From: Psychroflexus torquis ATCC 700755
GTDB lineage: Bacteria > Bacteroidota > Bacteroidia > Flavobacteriales > Flavobacteriaceae
DNA: 64,000 nucleotides
Assembly: GCF_000153485.2 (NCBI RefSeq)
Contig: NC_018721.1
Location: 1,302,001-1,366,000, forward strand
Direction: 5' to 3'
Under the pieces are notes generated by a model, which ran no database searches, was not told the origin of the DNA, and saw only the letters and a list, made by a program, of their open reading frames with translations. Shown here piece after piece: positions 60,511 through 64,000 of this stretch. The translations under genes were made by a program, and so were the position numbers. Position 1 is the first letter of the stretch. Each line of letters starts with the position of its first letter.

Positions 60511-63023
60511 GATTACTGAATTTACATTCTTTTTTACTTATCCTTTTGAGCTTTAGTAGTTATGGCTATGCTCAAAACTCAATCCGTGAACAAAGTTTAG
60601 ACGAATTTTTGAGAACTATTGAGAATCGATTTGAAGTTAAATTTTCTTATGCTGATGATCAGATAGAAAACCTTATTGTAACTCCCAATTCTTCTTTAAA
60701 TTCTCTAGTAGATTATCTCAACTTTTTAGAAATATCCTCTCCTTTCATATACGAACAGCATTCCGACAAAAACATACTCATCATACCAAATGATAATGAA
60801 TTTGAACTGTGTGTGATCGTTAAAGATGAATTATCTCAAAACCAATTGACAGAAGCATTTCTTAAGGTTGGCAACTACCTTTACAAACCAAATGCTTCAG
60901 GCCAATTTAAAATACCTGTAAACGCTAAAGAAATTGACTTAAAGATAAGGGCGAAGGGCTACGCTCCAGAACTAAAAAGAGTTATGCCTAGCGAAACAAA
61001 ATACTGTATTGAAGTTATTGTTTCCCCTTTTTCCGTAGTGCTAGATGAAATTATCCTAACTAATTATCTAACAGGAGGCATTCAAAAATATCGGTCGGGG
61101 ATTTTAAAACTCGATTATGAAAGCTTTGGATTGTTACCGGGGCTGGTAGAACCTGATGTTTTACAGAGTATACAAGCGCTTCCCGGCATAACCAGCCGCC
61201 AAGAAAGTGTGTCCTATCTTAATGTAAGAGGAGGCACTCATGATCAAAATTTATTTTTGTGGGACGGTATAAAAATGTATCATACCTCCCACTTTTTCGG
61301 GATGATTTCTGCCTTTAACCCCTATATGACCAAAAGCGTAAAATTGATCAAAAACGGAACTTCCTCACGATACGGTGATGGAGTTTCTAGTGTGATCGAT
61401 ATGCGAACTAAAGATTCTATTGTGAAATCTTTTAAAGCTGAAATTGGAGTGAACCTGATCAATGCTGACGTTTATATTGAAGCCCCTCTAACGTCTACCT
61501 CTTCTATCGAGTTTTCTTTTAGAGAATCCATCAACGATATTTGGGAGAGTCCAACCTACAATCAATATTTTGATAAAATCTTCCAGAACACTGAAGTTAC
61601 CAACGAAACAAATCCTGCCTCTCAACAAAATAATGAATTTATATTTTATGATGCTACATTAAACTATAAACACAAGCTCACTGAAAAGGATTATATAAAA
61701 GGTAATTTCTTTTACACACACGATGAATTTTCTCTAAACAGGTTTGAAATCTTAGGCAATAGAATTAATACAAGGTCTAGCGAACTCGAACAAACCAATG
61801 TAGCTGGTGGAATCTATTACAATAGGAACTGGTCTGAAGCTACAAAGACTGAAGTTCAGTTTTATACTTCCAAATACAATCAAAATTCTATCAATACGAA
61901 TTTATTGAATGAACAAAGCCTAAAGCAAATCAATGAAGTAAGAGAAATTGGAGTCCGTGTTAATCTGAAGACCAATTTATCTTCAAAGCTTAGTCTAGAA
62001 TCCGGATATCAGTTTAACGAGACAGGGATTCTCAATTCAGAATCTATTAATAATCCAGGTTTTTTTAGAGAAACTCAAAACTCTATTTTAACGAACAGTC
62101 TTTATAGCCAGTTAAACTATCTGTCAACAAATAAAGACCTCAGTGTAGAATTTGGGGGAAGACTTAATCATTTTTCAAAATTTGACAGGGTGTTGATTGA
62201 GCCTAGATTCAACTTAAGTTATAAAATAGTGGACCATGTTTACCTAGAAGTTCTCGCTGAACAAAAAAGCCAGGTCACCTCTCAAGTTATCGATTTACAA
62301 ACGGATTTTTTGGGTGTTGAAAATAGAAGATGGGTCCTCTCCAATCCTAATAACCGACCAATTATACAAAGCCAACAAATCTCGACTGGACTCAATTATG
62401 TAAAACCAAGCTGGTTTATCAATGCAGACGTCTACTACAAACACGTAGAAGGAATAACCACACAAGGACAAGGTTTTCAAAATCAGTTTCAATTTTCACA
62501 AGTGCATGGAAGTTATGAAGTAAAAGGAATTGATTTTTTAATCAATAAAAATTTCGATCCCATTTCTGGATGGGCAAGCTATTCCATATCCGATAATTTT
62601 TACCGTTTTGACGCTTTAGACACATCGCGTTTTCAAAACAATCTGGATATACAACATGTGATTTCTTTTGGATTGAGCTACGAGAAAAAAGGCTTAAAAT
62701 TATCTACTGGATTTAACTGGCATTCTGGAGCTCCTATAACACTTCCCCAAGAAAATCAAGGTGTGAACCCTCAACAAATTCTATTTCAAGGACCAAACGC
62801 GGAGCGATTACCCGATTACTTTAGGTTGGATTTTTCAACAACCTACAACTTTGCCATTTTTAAAAATATAAATGCTCTTGCAGGTTTGTCCTTCTGGAAT
62901 GTCTTTGGAAACTCGAATATATACGATCAGTTTAATCGGTTGGATGACGATCAAAATATCCAAACCTTTAAACAACGAGGTTTAAATTTTACACCAAATT
63001 TGGTATTCAGACTGAAGTTTTAA
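60507..63023 (+). CDS. TonB-dependent receptor with signalling (STN-like) domain
   Basis: The 838-residue outer-membrane receptor starts with GTG overlapping the FecR stop. After the signal peptide (LILLSFSSYGYA) come an STN-like signalling domain (SLDEFLRTIENRFEVKFSYA), a carboxypeptidase-regulatory-like domain and a plug (VLQSIQALPGITSRQESVSY, LNVRGGTHDQNLFLWDGIKM). The barrel ends NLVFRLKF. It takes up an unknown ligand and signals to FecR/sigma. No SusD gene follows, unlike most SusC systems. Confidence 0.92.
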   Translation: MRLLNLHSFLLILLSFSSYGYAQNSIREQSLDEFLRTIENRFEVKFSYADDQIENLIVTPNSSLNSLVDYLNFLEISSPFIYEQHSDKNILIIPNDNEFELCVIVKDELSQNQLTEAFLKVGNYLYKPNASGQFKIPVNAKEIDLKIRAKGYAPELKRVMPSETKYCIEVIVSPFSVVLDEIILTNYLTGGIQKYRSGILKLDYESFGLLPGLVEPDVLQSIQALPGITSRQESVSYLNVRGGTHDQNLFLWDGIKMYHTSHFFGMISAFNPYMTKSVKLIKNGTSSRYGDGVSSVIDMRTKDSIVKSFKAEIGVNLINADVYIEAPLTSTSSIEFSFRESINDIWESPTYNQYFDKIFQNTEVTNETNPASQQNNEFIFYDATLNYKHKLTEKDYIKGNFFYTHDEFSLNRFEILGNRINTRSSELEQTNVAGGIYYNRNWSEATKTEVQFYTSKYNQNSINTNLLNEQSLKQINEVREIGVRVNLKTNLSSKLSLESGYQFNETGILNSESINNPGFFRETQNSILTNSLYSQLNYLSTNKDLSVEFGGRLNHFSKFDRVLIEPRFNLSYKIVDHVYLEVLAEQKSQVTSQVIDLQTDFLGVENRRWVLSNPNNRPIIQSQQISTGLNYVKPSWFINADVYYKHVEGITTQGQGFQNQFQFSQVHGSYEVKGIDFLINKNFDPISGWASYSISDNFYRFDALDTSRFQNNLDIQHVISFGLSYEKKGLKLSTGFNWHSGAPITLPQENQGVNPQQILFQGPNAERLPDYFRLDFSTTYNFAIFKNINALAGLSFWNVFGNSNIYDQFNRLDDDQNIQTFKQRGLNFTPNLVFRLKF

Positions 63024-63212
63024 TAGCCTCTAAAAGATTTGTATCTAAACATCAACTAGTTTAAGAAGAATTAGTTTTTTACAGCAGTTACAACTTTAGT
63101 ATATTTCAAATCTTAAATCGCTATGTAAACTGAACTTAAGGAAGTGTTCTTTAAACTTTTCACTCAAACTCAAGTCTTATATATATTTGCAACTCTAATT
63201 TGATAAATTACT

Positions 63213-64000
63213 ATGAAACAAATTCTATTTTTCACCACCTTTCTTTTTGCTTTATGTGCTCAAGCCCAAGAAGTGAAGCTTAAAGACTACTTACCTCAAG
63301 ATGTCACTTATAATCAAAATATTCCAACCCCAAGTGAAATCATTGGTTTTGTTCCTGGAGAGTGGCATGTTTCTCACGACAAACTGGTTCTATATATGAG
63401 AGCCATAGCAGAATCCTCAGATAGGGTTAGTATAGAAAACAGAGGGTTTACTTATGAAAGAAGACCTCTTATTTTACTTACCATTACCTCTCCAGAGAAT
63501 CATAAAAATCTAGCTAAAATTCAAGAGAACCATCTCAAAATTATATCTGGTGAAATCTCAGAATCTCAGTTAGAATCTATGCCTATTGTAGTGAATCAGG
63601 GATTTTCTGTTCACGGTAATGAACCTAGTGGTACCAATGCTTCTCTAGTTTTAGCCTATTATCTTGCTGCTGCAGAAGGCCCTTCTATAGACCGGATGCT
63701 AGAAAATACGGTTATACTTCTCGACCCAAGTTTCAACCCAGATGGTTTACAACGATTTGCCTATTGGACCAATACCAATAGAAGTACAAATTTGAATCCT
63801 GACCCTCAAGATCGTGAATTCTTTGAAATTTGGCCAGGGGGCAGAACAAATCATTATTGGTTCGACCTCAATAGAGATTGGCTTCCCCTACAACTTTTGG
63901 AAAGCCAAGCTAGAGTAAAAACATTTTACGATTGGAGACCTAATGTCCTAACCGACCACCATGAGATGGGCTCCAATTCTTCCTTCTTTTTTCAACCTGG
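63213..64000 (+). CDS. M14-family zinc carboxypeptidase, 3' end outside the window
   Basis: The frame starts at ATG 63213 with a signal peptide (ILFFTTFLFALCAQA) and is open to the right edge. Motifs seen are a zinc-binding VVNQGFSVHGNEPSG (HxxE type), NTVILLDPSFNPDGLQRFAY, NHYWFDLNRDWLPLQ and VLTDHHEMGSNSSFFFQPG, a region with the third ligand His. It is a secreted peptidase removing C-terminal residues or acting on cell-wall-like substrates. A -7-like TATATTTG lies at 63182-63189. It follows the receptor gene by ~190 bp. Confidence 0.92.
   Translation, partial: MKQILFFTTFLFALCAQAQEVKLKDYLPQDVTYNQNIPTPSEIIGFVPGEWHVSHDKLVLYMRAIAESSDRVSIENRGFTYERRPLILLTITSPENHKNLAKIQENHLKIISGEISESQLESMPIVVNQGFSVHGNEPSGTNASLVLAYYLAAAEGPSIDRMLENTVILLDPSFNPDGLQRFAYWTNTNRSTNLNPDPQDREFFEIWPGGRTNHYWFDLNRDWLPLQLLESQARVKTFYDWRPNVLTDHHEMGSNSSFFFQP

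Overview
The window looks like an AT-rich chromosome segment from a marine-type Flavobacteriaceae (Bacteroidota). The reasons are SusC/SusD-type and other TonB-dependent receptors, a type IX secretion sorting tail, an ECF sigma/FecR/TonB-receptor cassette, the flavobacterial ExbB-ExbD-TonB-FolC gene order, and promoters of the Bacteroidota form TTG-N19-TAnnTTTG. Many genes show decay: in-frame stops, homopolymer frameshifts and duplicated gene ends. I cannot name the genus.

Positions 1-10.1 kb form an accessory island built around two caspase-fold proteases. One is a TPR-CHAT protein that enters from the left edge and is frameshifted at a run of 11 A. The other is a large secreted caspase (C14-like) protein with a propeller-like N-terminal part. 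Next to them is a compact overlapping operon: a CHASE2 membrane sensor without an output domain, a FecR-like secreted protein and a secreted propeller-like protein. Two small genes in the island are broken by in-frame TAA codons. This is the best candidate for a poorly described system. It resembles an envelope-sensing caspase-like pathway, partly decaying in this strain.

Positions 10.1-22.8 kb are all on the minus strand and hold secreted or lipoprotein genes of unknown role. A six-gene operon (13.9-19.9 kb) carries LolA-like, FlgT-C-like, LPP20-like and CsgG/FlgO-like signatures. It is followed by a lipoprotein gene, a lipoprotein pseudogene with TGA at the lipobox cysteine, and a TPR-TM-LytTR regulator. 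A 1.1 kb gap (22.8-24.0 kb) holds a decayed ORF, a ~117 bp tandem repeat and hairpins, and ends at two tRNA-Val genes (GAC and TAC).

Positions 24.2-36.4 kb are mostly core metabolism: exbB-exbD-tonB-folC, an amino-acid (Glu/Leu-type) dehydrogenase, anmK and an acyl-CoA dehydrogenase. A ~1.5 kb insertion-like block with T9SS-cargo genes follows, flanked by a duplicated 3' end of the acyl-CoA dehydrogenase. Then come a thiamine-binding (MTH1187-type) protein, PnuC, a NadR-like kinase, a DUF4301 protein and ArfB. After two copies of a MITE-like repeat comes a TPP riboswitch with its own terminator in front of a TonB-dependent receptor, probably for thiamine uptake. The neighbouring PnuC/kinase may therefore also serve thiamine.

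Positions 40-56.2 kb hold a methyltransferase, a DNase I-fold protein, a NUMOD4/HNH protein, a SusC/SusD pair, a beta-lactamase-fold hydrolase, dusB, lepA, an orphan OppC/DppC-type permease, a C-terminal processing protease, surE, a small membrane protein and a thioesterase. Positions 56.3-64 kb hold a four-domain fasciclin lipoprotein, a repeat lipoprotein divergent from an ECF sigma/anti-sigma/TonB-receptor cassette, and a partial M14 metallocarboxypeptidase running off the right edge.
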